Counted from the first letter of the stretch, positions 1 to 8,248 are shown. The stretch: 37,712 nucleotides of DNA from Amycolatopsis jejuensis (GCF_000717335.1 NZ_JNYZ01000055.1:1-37712), one strand, 5' to 3'. The notes: generated from the letters alone by a model not told the origin. Numbers and translations: made by a program.

Positions 1-90
1 GTCCCAGGCGTCCCAGGCGTCCCAGGCGTCCCAGGCGTCCCAGGCGTCCCAGGCGTCCCAGGCGTCCCAGGCGTCCCAGGCGTCCCAGGT
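1..90. repeat. 9-bp tandem repeat, about 10 copies
   Basis: The unit GTCCCAGGC is repeated ten times without a break from the window edge; the last copy ends in T, which is the first base of the TCA that forms the stop codon of the neighbouring minus-strand LacI-type gene. The array probably continues beyond the window. The period is a multiple of three, so on the minus strand it would read Asp-Ala-Trp repeatedly, but it lies after the stop codon and is not translated as part of the regulator. Confidence 0.95.
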
Positions 91-1067
91 CAGCGGTGGG
101 AGCTTTGCCGTTCGATCAGCTGGGCGTCCAGGGTTGTCGTCACTGCTGGGCGGGTGCTGTCGGCGATGCGGGCCAGCAGGAGCTGCGCCGCGACGCGGCC
201 GATTTCGTACGCCGGCTGGGCCACTACCGTCAGGGGTGGGTCGACCAGTGTGGTCCACGGGGCGTCGTCGAAGGAGACCAGGCCGATGTCTCGTCCGGCG
301 CGCAGGCCTCGGCTCGCCAGGGCCTCCAGCACACCGATCGCCATCGTGCTGTTCGCGATCAGCAGGGCGTCCGGTGGGGTCGGCTGGTCCAGCAGCTCCG
401 CAGCGGCGCGGCGGGCGCCTTCGGCTCGGTATTCGGCTCGGCGGTACTCCGCGTTTTCGTCGCCGACCGCGTCGAGGTAGCCCGCCAGGCGGTCGTCGGC
501 GGTGCGGACTCCGGCCGGTCCGGTCAGGCACGCCACCTGCCGATAGCCGCTCGCCACCAGGTGGCGGGCCGCTTGCCGGGCGGCGCGGCGGGTGTCGACG
601 AGGACCTGGTCACCGTCCGTGCCCGGCAGGGGGCGGTCGACGGCCACTACCGGGGTACCGAGGCGGCGCAGGCGGGTGACGTTCGTGGTCGGGCCGGTGG
701 GGGACAGCAGCACACCCGCGACCCGTTCCTGCAGCGCGACGTCGAGGTACCGGCGTTCCTTGTCCTCGTTCTCGTCCGAATTGCACAGCACCACCGAGTA
801 CCCCGACACCTGCGCCAGGTCCTCGACCCCGCGTGCGATCGACGTGAAGAACGGATTTTCGACGTCGGAGATGATCAGTGCGAGGACGGCCGTCTCCTGG
901 CGACGAAGGTTCCGCGCCAGTCCGTTCGGGTGGTAGCCCAGCTCCTCGGCCGCCGCGAGCACGCGCGCGGCGAGCTCGGGATCCACTGTGGACTTCCCGT
1001 TCAGTGTCCTGGACACGGTCGCCGTGGAGACGCCTGCCCGGGCGGCGACGTCGCTGATCGTGGCCAC
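90..1067 (-). CDS. LacI-family transcriptional regulator
   Basis: A sugar-responsive repressor of about 325 residues, the usual length of the family. The N-terminus has the LacI helix-turn-helix and hinge (TISDVAARAGVSTATVSRTL, then the LGYHPNGLARNL segment), followed by a periplasmic-binding-protein-like effector domain (ALIISDVENPFF, then LLIANSTMAIGVLEAL). I chose the second of two adjacent GTG codons because GAGGAGG lies 4 nt before it; an in-frame GTG at 1097 would add ten residues but would overlap the promoter of the divergent kinase. It is divergent from the FGGY kinase, and a 14-bp LacI-type palindrome lies between them, so it most likely represses the kinase and perhaps itself. The inducer is unknown; a pentulose, hexulose or polyol is likely given the kinase. 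A 9-bp tandem repeat abuts its stop codon. Confidence 0.93.
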   Translation of the reverse strand: MATISDVAARAGVSTATVSRTLNGKSTVDPELAARVLAAAEELGYHPNGLARNLRRQETAVLALIISDVENPFFTSIARGVEDLAQVSGYSVVLCNSDENEDKERRYLDVALQERVAGVLLSPTGPTTNVTRLRRLGTPVVAVDRPLPGTDGDQVLVDTRRAARQAARHLVASGYRQVACLTGPAGVRTADDRLAGYLDAVGDENAEYRRAEYRAEGARRAAAELLDQPTPPDALLIANSTMAIGVLEALASRGLRAGRDIGLVSFDDAPWTTLVDPPLTVVAQPAYEIGRVAAQLLLARIADSTRPAVTTTLDAQLIERQSSHR

Positions 1068-1090
1068 CACGCCTCCTCGTCCTGGCTTGC

Positions 1091-1119
1091 TTGACACCCC
1101 GGTGACCGAAGAATACCGT
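1091..1119 (+). promoter_or_regulatory. Predicted promoter of the FGGY kinase gene
   Basis: TTGACA at 1091-1096 matches the -35 consensus perfectly. After a 17-nt spacer, TACCGT at 1114-1119 fits the actinobacterial TANNNT -10. Transcription would start near 1126, inside the operator at 1123-1136, and the leader would carry the GGAGG ribosome site at 1148-1152. This is read from sequence only. Confidence 0.65.
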
Positions 1120-1122
1120 CCC

Positions 1123-1136
1123 GGTAATCGTTTACC
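1123..1136. promoter_or_regulatory. Predicted LacI-type operator
   Basis: GGTAATCGTTTACC is a palindrome with a central CG and one mismatched pair, the typical architecture of LacI/GalR operators. It lies immediately downstream of the predicted -10 of the kinase gene, where bound repressor would block initiation. Confidence 0.65.
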
Positions 1137-1159
1137 GTCCGCTTACCGGAGGTGCTGCG

Positions 1160-2641
1160 GTGCTGGTCGGCATCGACATCGGCACGTCCGGCTCGAAGGG
1201 CGTCCTCGTGGGTGCGGACGGCACTGTACTGGCGCGCGTCACCCGTCCTCACAGCACCTCCCGTCCGCGTCCGGGCTGGTTCGAACACGACGCCGAAACC
1301 GTCTGGTGGGCGGGGTTCACCGCGTGCGTGCGCGAGCTGCTGGACGCCGCCGGTGGGCGCACCCTGTCCGGGCTGGCAGTGAGCGGCATCGGTCCCGTGC
1401 TGCTGCCCGCGGACGACTGCGGCCGTCCGTTGCGCCCCGCGATCCTGTACGGCGTCGACACCCGCGCGAGTGCCGAGATCGCCGAACTCACCGCCGAACT
1501 CGGTGAAGAGTCCATTGTGGAGCGTTGTGGCAGCGCGCTGTCGAGCCAGGCGGCCGGCCCGAAATGGCGGTGGCTGTACCGGCACGAGCCCGGCGTCGCC
1601 GGACGGACGCGGCAGTTCCTGATGGCGAGTTCGTACCTCGTGCAGCGGCTCACCGGCGAGTACGTGCTCGACCACCATTCGGCCAGCCAGTGCGACCCGA
1701 TGTACGACCTGCGCGCCGGCGCGTGGGCCGCGGACTGGGCGGCGCTCGTCGCACCGGGGGTCGGCCTTCCGCGGCTGGCCTGGCCGACCGAGGTGGCAGG
1801 CACGGTCACCGCCGCGGCCGCCGCCGAGACCGGGCTCCCCGCCGGGTTACCGGTGACCTGCGGGACCATCGACGCGTGGGCTGAGGCGACCAGCGCCGGG
1901 GTACGCGAACCCGGTGACACGATGGTCATGTACGGCACCACGATGTTCCTCGTCCAGGCGGTCGCCGAGGCGCGCGCGGTGCCGGGGCTGTGGGCGACGC
2001 GCGGGGTGTTCCCGGGCAGCTACTCGCTCGCCGCGGGGATGGCGACCTCCGGCGCGATCACCGATTGGCTGCGTGAACTCTTCGACGGCGACTTCGCAGA
2101 ACTCGTTGCCGCGGCGGGAAAAGTGCCGGCGGGCAGTCGCGGATTGCTGATGCTGCCGTACTTCGCCGGTGAACGGACACCGGTGCCGGACCCGTCGGCG
2201 CGCGGCGTGATCGCCGGGCTGACCACCGCGCACGGCCGGGCTGAGCTGTACCGCTCCGCGCTGGAGGGAACGGCCTACGGCGTGCGGCACAACCTCGAGG
2301 CCATGGGCGCACCGGCCCGCCGCCTGGTCGCGGTGGGCGGCGGGACCCAGGGCCGGGTGTGGACCGGCATCGTCAGCGATGTGACCCGTACCCCGCAGCA
2401 CGTCCCGACCGAAACGATCGGCGCGTGTTTCGGGGACGCCTTCCTGGCGGCCGTCGCGGTCGGTCTGGAGCCGGACATCGAGGCGTGGAACCCGGTCGCC
2501 GAGGTGATCCGGCCGGACGCAGCCCGCGCCGATCGGTACGACGAGTTCTACGCGCACTACCGGGCCCTCTACCCGGCGACCCTCGACACGGCGCATTTCC
2601 TTGCCCGGCACCAGGAACTGGGTGCTTACCAGGTGAAGTAG
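1160..2641 (+). CDS. FGGY-family carbohydrate kinase (xylulokinase-like)
   Basis: A cytoplasmic ATP-dependent kinase of about 493 residues that phosphorylates a ketose or polyol. The N-terminal actin-like domain opens with GIDIGTSGSKGVLV, the phosphate-1 loop. The C-terminal FGGY domain includes YFAGERTPVPDPSARG, the ALEGTAYGVRHNLE helix and the GGGTQG adenosine loop. A GTG start at 1160 has GGAGG 7 nt upstream. It is divergent from a LacI-type repressor with an operator in the gap, so it is probably sugar-inducible. No isomerase or transporter gene lies beside it inside the window, so the substrate cannot be fixed; xylulose is the usual family annotation. The 3' end overlaps the convergent AraC-like gene by 16 nt. 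Confidence 0.92.
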   Translation: MLVGIDIGTSGSKGVLVGADGTVLARVTRPHSTSRPRPGWFEHDAETVWWAGFTACVRELLDAAGGRTLSGLAVSGIGPVLLPADDCGRPLRPAILYGVDTRASAEIAELTAELGEESIVERCGSALSSQAAGPKWRWLYRHEPGVAGRTRQFLMASSYLVQRLTGEYVLDHHSASQCDPMYDLRAGAWAADWAALVAPGVGLPRLAWPTEVAGTVTAAAAAETGLPAGLPVTCGTIDAWAEATSAGVREPGDTMVMYGTTMFLVQAVAEARAVPGLWATRGVFPGSYSLAAGMATSGAITDWLRELFDGDFAELVAAAGKVPAGSRGLLMLPYFAGERTPVPDPSARGVIAGLTTAHGRAELYRSALEGTAYGVRHNLEAMGAPARRLVAVGGGTQGRVWTGIVSDVTRTPQHVPTETIGACFGDAFLAAVAVGLEPDIEAWNPVAEVIRPDAARADRYDEFYAHYRALYPATLDTAHFLARHQELGAYQVK

Positions 2642-3615
2642 GCGCTGGGGGTGAGGCCGGTGAGCGCCTTGCAGTCGCGGGTGAGATGGGGTTGGTCGGC
2701 GTACCCCGCGGCGACGGCCAGCTCCGCGAGACTCGGCGCGGCGCGGGCCAGTGCGATGGCTCGCTGGAGCCGCAGGACCCGCCGGTAGGTGGCTGGCCCG
2801 TACCCGACCGCGAGCGTGAACCGGCGCCGGGACTGCCGCTCACTGCGACTCCGGGTGCTTGGACGCCATTCCGGCTGGGTGGCGCCGAGATGCCACGCGG
2901 ACGGCTGCCCGCGTGGATCAGCGCCGTACCGGCCCCAGGCGACGCTGGGATGTCGTGCTGAGGACTGCTCGTGCCGACTCCCGATGTCCGGACCCCGCCC
3001 GGCGTTCCCGCGTTCTCGTGCCGAGGGCACGGCGTCCGGACCCCAGGTGGTGCTCCCGGGATGTCGCGCGGACAGCTGCCCGCGCCGACCCCCGGCGTCC
3101 GGAGCCGACGCCGCGCGGCCGGGCTGCTCGCACCGATCCACGGCTTCCAGGTCCTGCGTGAACGCTGCAAAATCCCCCGGCACCCCCGGCGCCCCCGGCA
3201 CTACGGTGAGCTCCGCCAGCATCCGTGCCACCACCGGATCCACCGTTGCCGGGCGTTGCGCTGCCACCACTTCAGCCAGGTCGCGGCCGCTCAGGATTTC
3301 GTCGGTGAGCGTTGCGCCGTGGTGGTTCCACAGGTGCGCGAGCGGGACCCGGCTGTCGCGCAGTTCGTCGGCGCCCACGCCCAGCACCGCGGCGGCCGCG
3401 CCCGGCCGGAAGCGCAGGCCGCGCAGGTGGGTGCCGGGCGGGAAGACCGACGTCCACGCCGTCGTGTCCGGGCCTGCCACGAAGACCTCGCCGCCGCCTG
3501 CGACGAGGTCCACGCAGCCGTCGGGCACGATGTGTTTCGGCCCGTGCTCCACCGACTCCCAGCGGCAGCGCACGACCCGGCGCAGCGCGGCAGGCGGCGG
3601 TGTTTCGCAGTACAC
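2626..3615 (-). CDS. AraC-like regulator (DUF6597 + HTH) with repetitive insertion
   Basis: About 329 residues from a GTG at 3615. Residues 1-160 resemble the DUF6597 sensor domain found before AraC helix-turn-helix domains (KHIVPDGCVDLV, GLRFRPGAAAAVLGV, and others). Residues 262-329 are the distal AraC DNA-binding part (RRRFTLAVGYGPATYRRVLR, then LAELAVAAGYADQPHLTRD and LTGLTPSAYF). Between them, where the first helix-turn-helix should be, residues about 165-255 are low-complexity and contain three diverged copies of a (G/E)QxSA(R/W)H motif. Relatives have only a short linker and a first HTH there, so one DNA-binding helix appears to be interrupted or replaced and the protein may not function normally. 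The reading frame is nevertheless open. The gene is divergent from the Nudix gene, with about 40 bp between the starts. Confidence 0.75.
   Translation of the reverse strand: MYCETPPPAALRRVVRCRWESVEHGPKHIVPDGCVDLVAGGGEVFVAGPDTTAWTSVFPPGTHLRGLRFRPGAAAAVLGVGADELRDSRVPLAHLWNHHGATLTDEILSGRDLAEVVAAQRPATVDPVVARMLAELTVVPGAPGVPGDFAAFTQDLEAVDRCEQPGRAASAPDAGGRRGQLSARHPGSTTWGPDAVPSARERGNAGRGPDIGSRHEQSSARHPSVAWGRYGADPRGQPSAWHLGATQPEWRPSTRSRSERQSRRRFTLAVGYGPATYRRVLRLQRAIALARAAPSLAELAVAAGYADQPHLTRDCKALTGLTPSAYFTW
2850..3130. repeat. Diverged GC-rich repeat expansion inside the AraC-like gene
   Basis: Three imperfect copies of a segment beginning near 2888, 2949 and 3059 (for example GGGATGTCGCGCGGACAGCT at 3059) can be aligned. 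In the protein they give GQLSARH, EQSSARH and GQPSAWH. The spacing is irregular (about 60 and 110 bp) and the copies are diverged, so this is an old in-frame expansion and not a recent tandem array. Confidence 0.6.
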
Positions 3616-3654
3616 CCCGCAATCATGCCCGCCGGGTACGACAGAATGCGCGGC

Positions 3655-4053
3655 ATGACCCCGATCGACGCTCTGGCCTGGGTCCACGTCCGGGACCGGC
3701 GGCTGCTGTCGGTGCGGACCACCGGCAAGACGAAGTTCTACCTCCCCGGCGGCAAACGCGAACCCGGCGAGGGCGACGTCGAAGGGCTGTGCCGCGAGAT
3801 CCGCGAGGAGCTCGGCGTGGCCCTCGACCCGCTCAGCTTCCGCTTCTTCGCCCTCCTCGACGAGCAGGCGGACGGGTTCGCCGACGGCCGCCGCGTGCGG
3901 ATGACCTGCTACACCGCCGACCACACGGGCGACCCGGCACCCTCGGCGGAGATCGCCGAGGCGGCGTGGCTGCGGGCCGGTGACGCCGCGTCGTGCCCGC
4001 CCGCCGGACAGCGCGTGCTGCGGATGCTGTCCGACGCCGGACTGGTCGACTGA
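3655..4053 (+). CDS. Nudix hydrolase
   Basis: A small cytoplasmic pyrophosphohydrolase of about 132 residues. The Nudix box is complete: GGKREPGEGDVEGLC followed by REIREELGV fits GX5EX7REUXEEXGU, so the Mg-binding glutamates are present. Family members cleave nucleoside diphosphates linked to another moiety; the substrate cannot be told from sequence. In-frame ATG codons at 3625, 3646 and 3655 are possible starts and none has a good ribosome site. I chose 3655 (MTPIDALAWV) because it gives the usual distance to the Nudix box; 3646 adds three residues. It is divergent from the AraC-like gene. Confidence 0.88.
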   Translation: MTPIDALAWVHVRDRRLLSVRTTGKTKFYLPGGKREPGEGDVEGLCREIREELGVALDPLSFRFFALLDEQADGFADGRRVRMTCYTADHTGDPAPSAEIAEAAWLRAGDAASCPPAGQRVLRMLSDAGLVD

Positions 4054-4252
4054 TCACGCTCCGTGCGCGGGGTGGCACGACAGTGTTATGGAGCATCATC
4101 CGTGGTGACCGAGTTACGGGCCGGGACCTGATACACCCATCAGGGTGAAAACAGTTCGGATTTTCCGGATCGGCTAACGCCGTGTGACGGTCTGGCGAGA
4201 AACCAGACGTCGTACTCGGTGGAAGTGCGCTCGAGGAAGAGAAGACCTCTCC

Positions 4253-4741
4253 ATGGGTGTTCCTGGCTCGATCCGGCCCGCTGCGGCCCGGGGGGAACCG
4301 AGCAGGCTGCGGCCGCTCGGCAGCGTGGTGGTCGTGGTGGGCGTGATCGCCGTCGCGGTCACGGTGGCCTGGTACGTCATGCCCAAAGCCGCGCCGGGAC
4401 GGCCCGCGCCGGCCCCCGCCGCAGCCCCCGCGGTGACCGCCGAACCGGCGATCGTCCAGGAGATCACCCGCACGGTCGTCTACGAGCTCACCGGCACCGA
4501 CGGCGCCCGCAACCTCACCTACGTCGCCGCGGGCGGGGACCTCGAGCAGCGGGCCGAGGTGCCGACGCCCTGGTCGGTCACCGTTCAGCGGACCACCCAC
4601 GTCGGCGACCACGTGTTCACCAGCCTCGTCGCGCAGAACGCAGGCGAGGGGGCGCTGGGGTGCCGCATCCGGGTCGACGGGCAGGTGGTCGCCGAGCGGT
4701 CGGTCGCCGGGGAGGGACGACAGCTCAGCTGTAGCGCCTAG
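4253..4741 (+). CDS. MmpS-like membrane-anchored protein
   Basis: About 162 residues from the ATG at 4253, preceded by a purine-rich stretch (GAGGAAGAGAAG). A short basic N-terminus is followed by one membrane segment (VVVVVGVIAVAVTVAWYVM, about residues 23-41), an Ala/Pro linker and an extracytoplasmic beta-rich domain. VVYELTGTDGARNLTYV, PWSVTVQ, LVAQNAGEGALGCRIRVDG and the terminal LSCSA resemble the MmpS family, including the two cysteines likely to form a disulphide. In mycobacteria MmpS proteins assist MmpL lipid exporters, but no MmpL gene is nearby, so the partner is unknown. The upstream 200 bp hold two small hairpins (CCTGAT/ATCAGG at 4127-4144 and GTCTGG/CCAGAC at 4190-4208). Confidence 0.75.
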   Translation: MGVPGSIRPAAARGEPSRLRPLGSVVVVVGVIAVAVTVAWYVMPKAAPGRPAPAPAAAPAVTAEPAIVQEITRTVVYELTGTDGARNLTYVAAGGDLEQRAEVPTPWSVTVQRTTHVGDHVFTSLVAQNAGEGALGCRIRVDGQVVAERSVAGEGRQLSCSA

Positions 4742-4933
4742 CTGCGTCCGGCCAACACTCGGCCTGGGGCCCAGTGTTGGGGATGAGCTCGGCGTCGAGT
4801 GCAGGGCGCGTGGCGTTGCCGAGCCAAGCCCGGCCAACCGTGCCGCGCGCGAAGGCCGGCCCGTTCAACCAAACCCAGCCCCACCCATCCCGCACCCCAG
4901 CCCCCGGTCCGCCACTGCGGCAGGATCACGGGC

Positions 4934-5689
4934 GTGAACGGTGCGATCGGATTCGGGCCCGCCCTCATCGCCGTGCTCGTCGTGCTCACCCTCGCCGCCG
5001 CGGCGGTCGTTCGCTGGGGTGGGCTCGGTCAGGGGCGGGCGGTGCTGGTGGCGGCGGTCCGCGCGGTCGGGCAGCTGGCGCTGGTCTCGCTCGTCATCAC
5101 GTTCATCCTGCGGTCCGGCTGGCTGACCGGGCTCTTCGTGCTCCTCATGTTCGCCATTGCCGCCGTGACGTCCGCTGCCCGCATCCGGGTGCCGCGCCGG
5201 GTCGGCTGGGTTGCGCTGGCGCTGGCGTCCGGCGTCGTCCCGGTGCTGGGGGTCGTGCTGGGTTCCGGGGTCGTGCCGGCGAAGCCGATTGCCGTCGTGC
5301 CCGTTGCGGGGATCGTGATCGGCGGTTCGATGACCGCGACCTCGCAGGCCGCTCGCCGGGCGCTCGACGAGCTTGCCCAGCGCCACGGCGAGTACGAAGC
5401 CGCGCTGGCGCTGGGTTTCCTTCCCCGGCACGCCGCGCTGGAGATCTGCCGTCCGTCCGCCGGGCACGCCTTGATCCCGGCTCTCGACCAGACCCGCACG
5501 GTCGGGCTCGTCACGCTGCCCGGCGCGTACGTCGGGGTGCTGCTCGGCGGCGCGAGCCCGCTGCAGGCCGGGACCACGCAGGTCCTCGTGCTGATCGGGC
5601 TGCTCGCGGCGGAGTCGGTCGCGGTGCTGGTGACCGTGCAGCTCGTCGCGGCCGGGCTGATCCCTCAGCCCAGCCGCGCCGCCAGGTGA
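4934..5689 (+). CDS. FetB-like ABC transporter permease (UPF0014)
   Basis: About 251 residues from a GTG at 4934 with AGGA 8 nt upstream. It has about seven hydrophobic segments and the UPF0014/FetB features: an N-terminal VRAVGQLALVSLVITFIL helix, GSMTATSQAARRALDEL and the ALGFLPRHAALEICRPSAGHALIPALDQTRTVGLVTLPGA loop, given here only as a description of residues about 150-200. FetB is the membrane part of the FetAB exporter linked to iron homeostasis in E. coli. No FetA-like ATPase gene lies next to it, so the ATPase must be encoded elsewhere if the transporter works. The 3' end overlaps the convergent phosphatase gene by 25 nt. Confidence 0.85.
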   Translation: MNGAIGFGPALIAVLVVLTLAAAAVVRWGGLGQGRAVLVAAVRAVGQLALVSLVITFILRSGWLTGLFVLLMFAIAAVTSAARIRVPRRVGWVALALASGVVPVLGVVLGSGVVPAKPIAVVPVAGIVIGGSMTATSQAARRALDELAQRHGEYEAALALGFLPRHAALEICRPSAGHALIPALDQTRTVGLVTLPGAYVGVLLGGASPLQAGTTQVLVLIGLLAAESVAVLVTVQLVAAGLIPQPSRAAR

Positions 5690-6351
5690 GCCGTGTCGTT
5701 GAACCGCCGGACGACCCAGGCATCGCCGTGCACCACCACATGCGAAACCGACCCGTTGTCCGCGCCGAGGAACGCGAACCGCTCCAGCGCGCGGCTGGCC
5801 TGGGCGAGCACCTCGCCGATCACGCCGCCGTGCGTGAACACCGCCACGCGCTGGTCCGGATGCGCCGCTGCGATCCGCGTGATCCCGGCCCGGACGCGGC
5901 GGCCGAACGCCTCGTCGGACTCCGCGCCGGGAAGGACGTCCCACCGCTGCTCGCGCCACAGCTGCCGGGCCAGCGGATGCCCCTCGGCGGTGTTCTTGCG
6001 GAAGAGCCCGTTTTCCCACTCGCCGAGGAAGATCTCGCGCAGGTCCGGCTCGACCTGCGGGGTGAGGCCGAGCTTCTCCGCGAGCGGTGCGGCCGTCTGG
6101 GCGGTGCGGCGCAGCGTGGTGACGTACAGCGCGTCGACCCGTTCACCGGCCAGCCGTTCGCCTACGCGCATCGCGTGGTCACGGCCCTCGGGCGCGAGGT
6201 CGGGGTCGGCCTGCCCGTCGACGAGATCGAAAGGGGCGCTGAGCCGTTGTGGCATCGATTCCCCGTGCCGCACCAGGAAAATCTCCGTGGCGCCGGGCGG
6301 CGGGCTGAACCGGTGCTGGCGGTACTCGGCTTCCTGCTCGGGGGTGCTCAT
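5665..6351 (-). CDS. Histidine phosphatase family protein
   Basis: 228 residues with the phosphoglycerate-mutase-like fold. The catalytic RHGE motif lies near residue 28 (EIFLVRHGESMPQR). A second arginine follows in YVTTLRRTAQTA, and the second histidine lies in VAVFTHGGVIGEVL. It could be a phosphoglycerate mutase-like enzyme or a general phosphatase; sequence alone does not decide. It lies 19 nt downstream of the antiporter gene on the same strand and is probably co-transcribed with it. Confidence 0.9.
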   Translation of the reverse strand: MSTPEQEAEYRQHRFSPPPGATEIFLVRHGESMPQRLSAPFDLVDGQADPDLAPEGRDHAMRVGERLAGERVDALYVTTLRRTAQTAAPLAEKLGLTPQVEPDLREIFLGEWENGLFRKNTAEGHPLARQLWREQRWDVLPGAESDEAFGRRVRAGITRIAAAHPDQRVAVFTHGGVIGEVLAQASRALERFAFLGADNGSVSHVVVHGDAWVVRRFNDTAHLAARLG

Positions 6352-6370
6352 GTCTCCGACCCTAACGTGC

Positions 6371-8248
6371 TCAGCCGAGCTGCTTGTCCACGAAGCACCA
6401 CCGCCACGTCTCGCCCGGCTCGAAGCTGCGCATCACCGGGTGCCGGCTCTCGTGGAAGTGCTGTGACGCATGCCTGCGCGGCGACGAATCGCAGCACGCA
6501 ACGTTGCCGCACTTCAGGCATTTACGCAGGTGTACCCACGTGGTCCCCTCCTCGATACACGCGGTGCACGCGTCCGGCGAGCTCGGCGAGGGGTCCTGCC
6601 ATTCGTGGCTGAGGTGCTTGCACGAACCGGCTGTGGCAGCGGGCGTGCTGAGTTCGCGTTCGGCCACCGGTGGTTCCTCCTCGTCGCGGTCGAGCATGGA
6701 TTCTTCGATGTCCAGCCGGGCGAGTACCCGGCGCAGTACCGCGTCGTCGGCCGTACCGAGATCGCGGGCCTGGATGAACTGCTCACGTTCGGCGTCCAGC
6801 AGCTGGGTGCGCAGCCGCCGGTACGCGTCGCTCGGCGTTTCGGCCAGCGCGCTCTGCCGTCCGAGCTGTTCCCACGCCGCGTCGGAGCGATCCCGCAGCC
6901 GGTCGCGGAGCCGCTGGATCACCTCGGGCGGGTCTTCCGGACGGCGCAGCTCCTCCAGCCTGCCGAGCGCGACGCGCGTCATGTCGTGCAGCACGGCGGC
7001 CTCCTGCAGGGCATCCTCCGCCGGGTCCGGCCGGGGCAACCGCAGCCGCCGGATCAACGCGGGCAACGTCATCCCCTGCACCACCAGCGTTCCGGCCACC
7101 ACGACGAATGCGGCCAGCACGAGCACCGCCCGCTGCGGGGTGTCCGCGGGCAGCACGAACGCCGCGGCGAGCGTGACCACCCCGCGCATCCCGGCCCACG
7201 CGATCACCGCGGAGTACCGCCACGGCCAGGCCTTCCGGCGGTCGACCCCCGAGCTGTGCAGGAGCCGTTTCACCACCCCGATCCCGGACATCCACAGCAC
7301 CCGCGCGACGATCGTCGCGCCGAGCACGGCCGCGCAGATCCCGATCAGCTCGCCCAGCGACAGCCCGCTCTTGCCGACCTCGTCGAGAATCCGCCGCAGC
7401 TGCAGGCCGATCAGCAGGAAGACCATGTTCTCCAGCAGGAACTGGACGGTCTGCCAGTTCAGCCTGGTCGCCAGCCGCGACGGCCCGGACTGGATCCGCG
7501 GCGCCTGATGCCCCTGGATGAGCCCGGTGACCACCACCGCGAGCACGCCCGACCCGTGCGCGGCCTCGGCGAGCAGGTACGCCGCGAAGGGCACCGCGAA
7601 CGACAACGCGGTGTCGGTGATGGGCTCGTCCAGCTTCGCGCGCAGGTACATCACGATCAGGCCGACCAGGAAGCCCACCACGATCCCGCCGACCGCAGCG
7701 AGCAGGAAGTCGAGCCCGGCCTGCCACAGGCTGACCGCACCCGCGATGGCCGCGATCGCCGTCCGCAGCGCGACGAGCGCCGCAGCGTCGTTGAACAGGC
7801 TTTCGCCCTCCAGCAGCCGGACGAGCTTGCGCGGCATCCCGACCCGGCGCGCGACCACGCTCGCGGCCACGGCGTCCGGCGGCGCGACGACCGCACCCAG
7901 CGCGATCCCGGCGGCGAGTGGCAGCCCCGGCACCACGACCCACGCGACGAGCCCGACCGCGAACGCGGTGAACACCACGAGCCCGACCGACAGCAGCGCG
8001 ATCGGCCCGCGCAGCTTGCGGAATGCGACGAGCGACGTCTGGATCGACGCCGAGTACAGCAGCGGGGGCAGCAACCCGATCAGTACGACCTCGGGGTCGA
8101 GCTCGTACTCCGGTACCCCCGGCAGGAACGACGCGGCCACCCCGACCGCCACCAGGCACAACGGTGCCGACCAATCCATCCGGCGCGCGAGGACGGTGAC
8201 CACGAGGACCGTCAGGACGAGCGCCACCAATTCCGCCGCGATGTGCAC
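6371..8248 (-). CDS. CPA1 Na+/H+ antiporter with C-terminal UBP zinc finger
   Basis: 625 residues in two parts. Residues 1-410 form a CPA1/NhaP-type antiporter with about 12 membrane segments; the ion-site helices include VVAPPDAVAASVVA and LLEGESLFNDAAALVAL, both characteristic of the family. A charged cytoplasmic linker of about 120 residues follows. Residues about 545-625 form a UBP-type (ZnF-UBP) zinc finger: C-x-H at CKHLSHEW, CTACIEEG, CLKCGNVACC, and histidines in RHASQHFHESRHPV. In eukaryotes this finger binds the free C-terminus of ubiquitin; in actinobacteria it is also found alone or fused to antiporters, with no proven ligand. The domain may regulate transport. The start is GTG at 8248. 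Confidence 0.92.
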   Translation of the reverse strand: MHIAAELVALVLTVLVVTVLARRMDWSAPLCLVAVGVAASFLPGVPEYELDPEVVLIGLLPPLLYSASIQTSLVAFRKLRGPIALLSVGLVVFTAFAVGLVAWVVVPGLPLAAGIALGAVVAPPDAVAASVVARRVGMPRKLVRLLEGESLFNDAAALVALRTAIAAIAGAVSLWQAGLDFLLAAVGGIVVGFLVGLIVMYLRAKLDEPITDTALSFAVPFAAYLLAEAAHGSGVLAVVVTGLIQGHQAPRIQSGPSRLATRLNWQTVQFLLENMVFLLIGLQLRRILDEVGKSGLSLGELIGICAAVLGATIVARVLWMSGIGVVKRLLHSSGVDRRKAWPWRYSAVIAWAGMRGVVTLAAAFVLPADTPQRAVLVLAAFVVVAGTLVVQGMTLPALIRRLRLPRPDPAEDALQEAAVLHDMTRVALGRLEELRRPEDPPEVIQRLRDRLRDRSDAAWEQLGRQSALAETPSDAYRRLRTQLLDAEREQFIQARDLGTADDAVLRRVLARLDIEESMLDRDEEEPPVAERELSTPAATAGSCKHLSHEWQDPSPSSPDACTACIEEGTTWVHLRKCLKCGNVACCDSSPRRHASQHFHESRHPVMRSFEPGETWRWCFVDKQLG

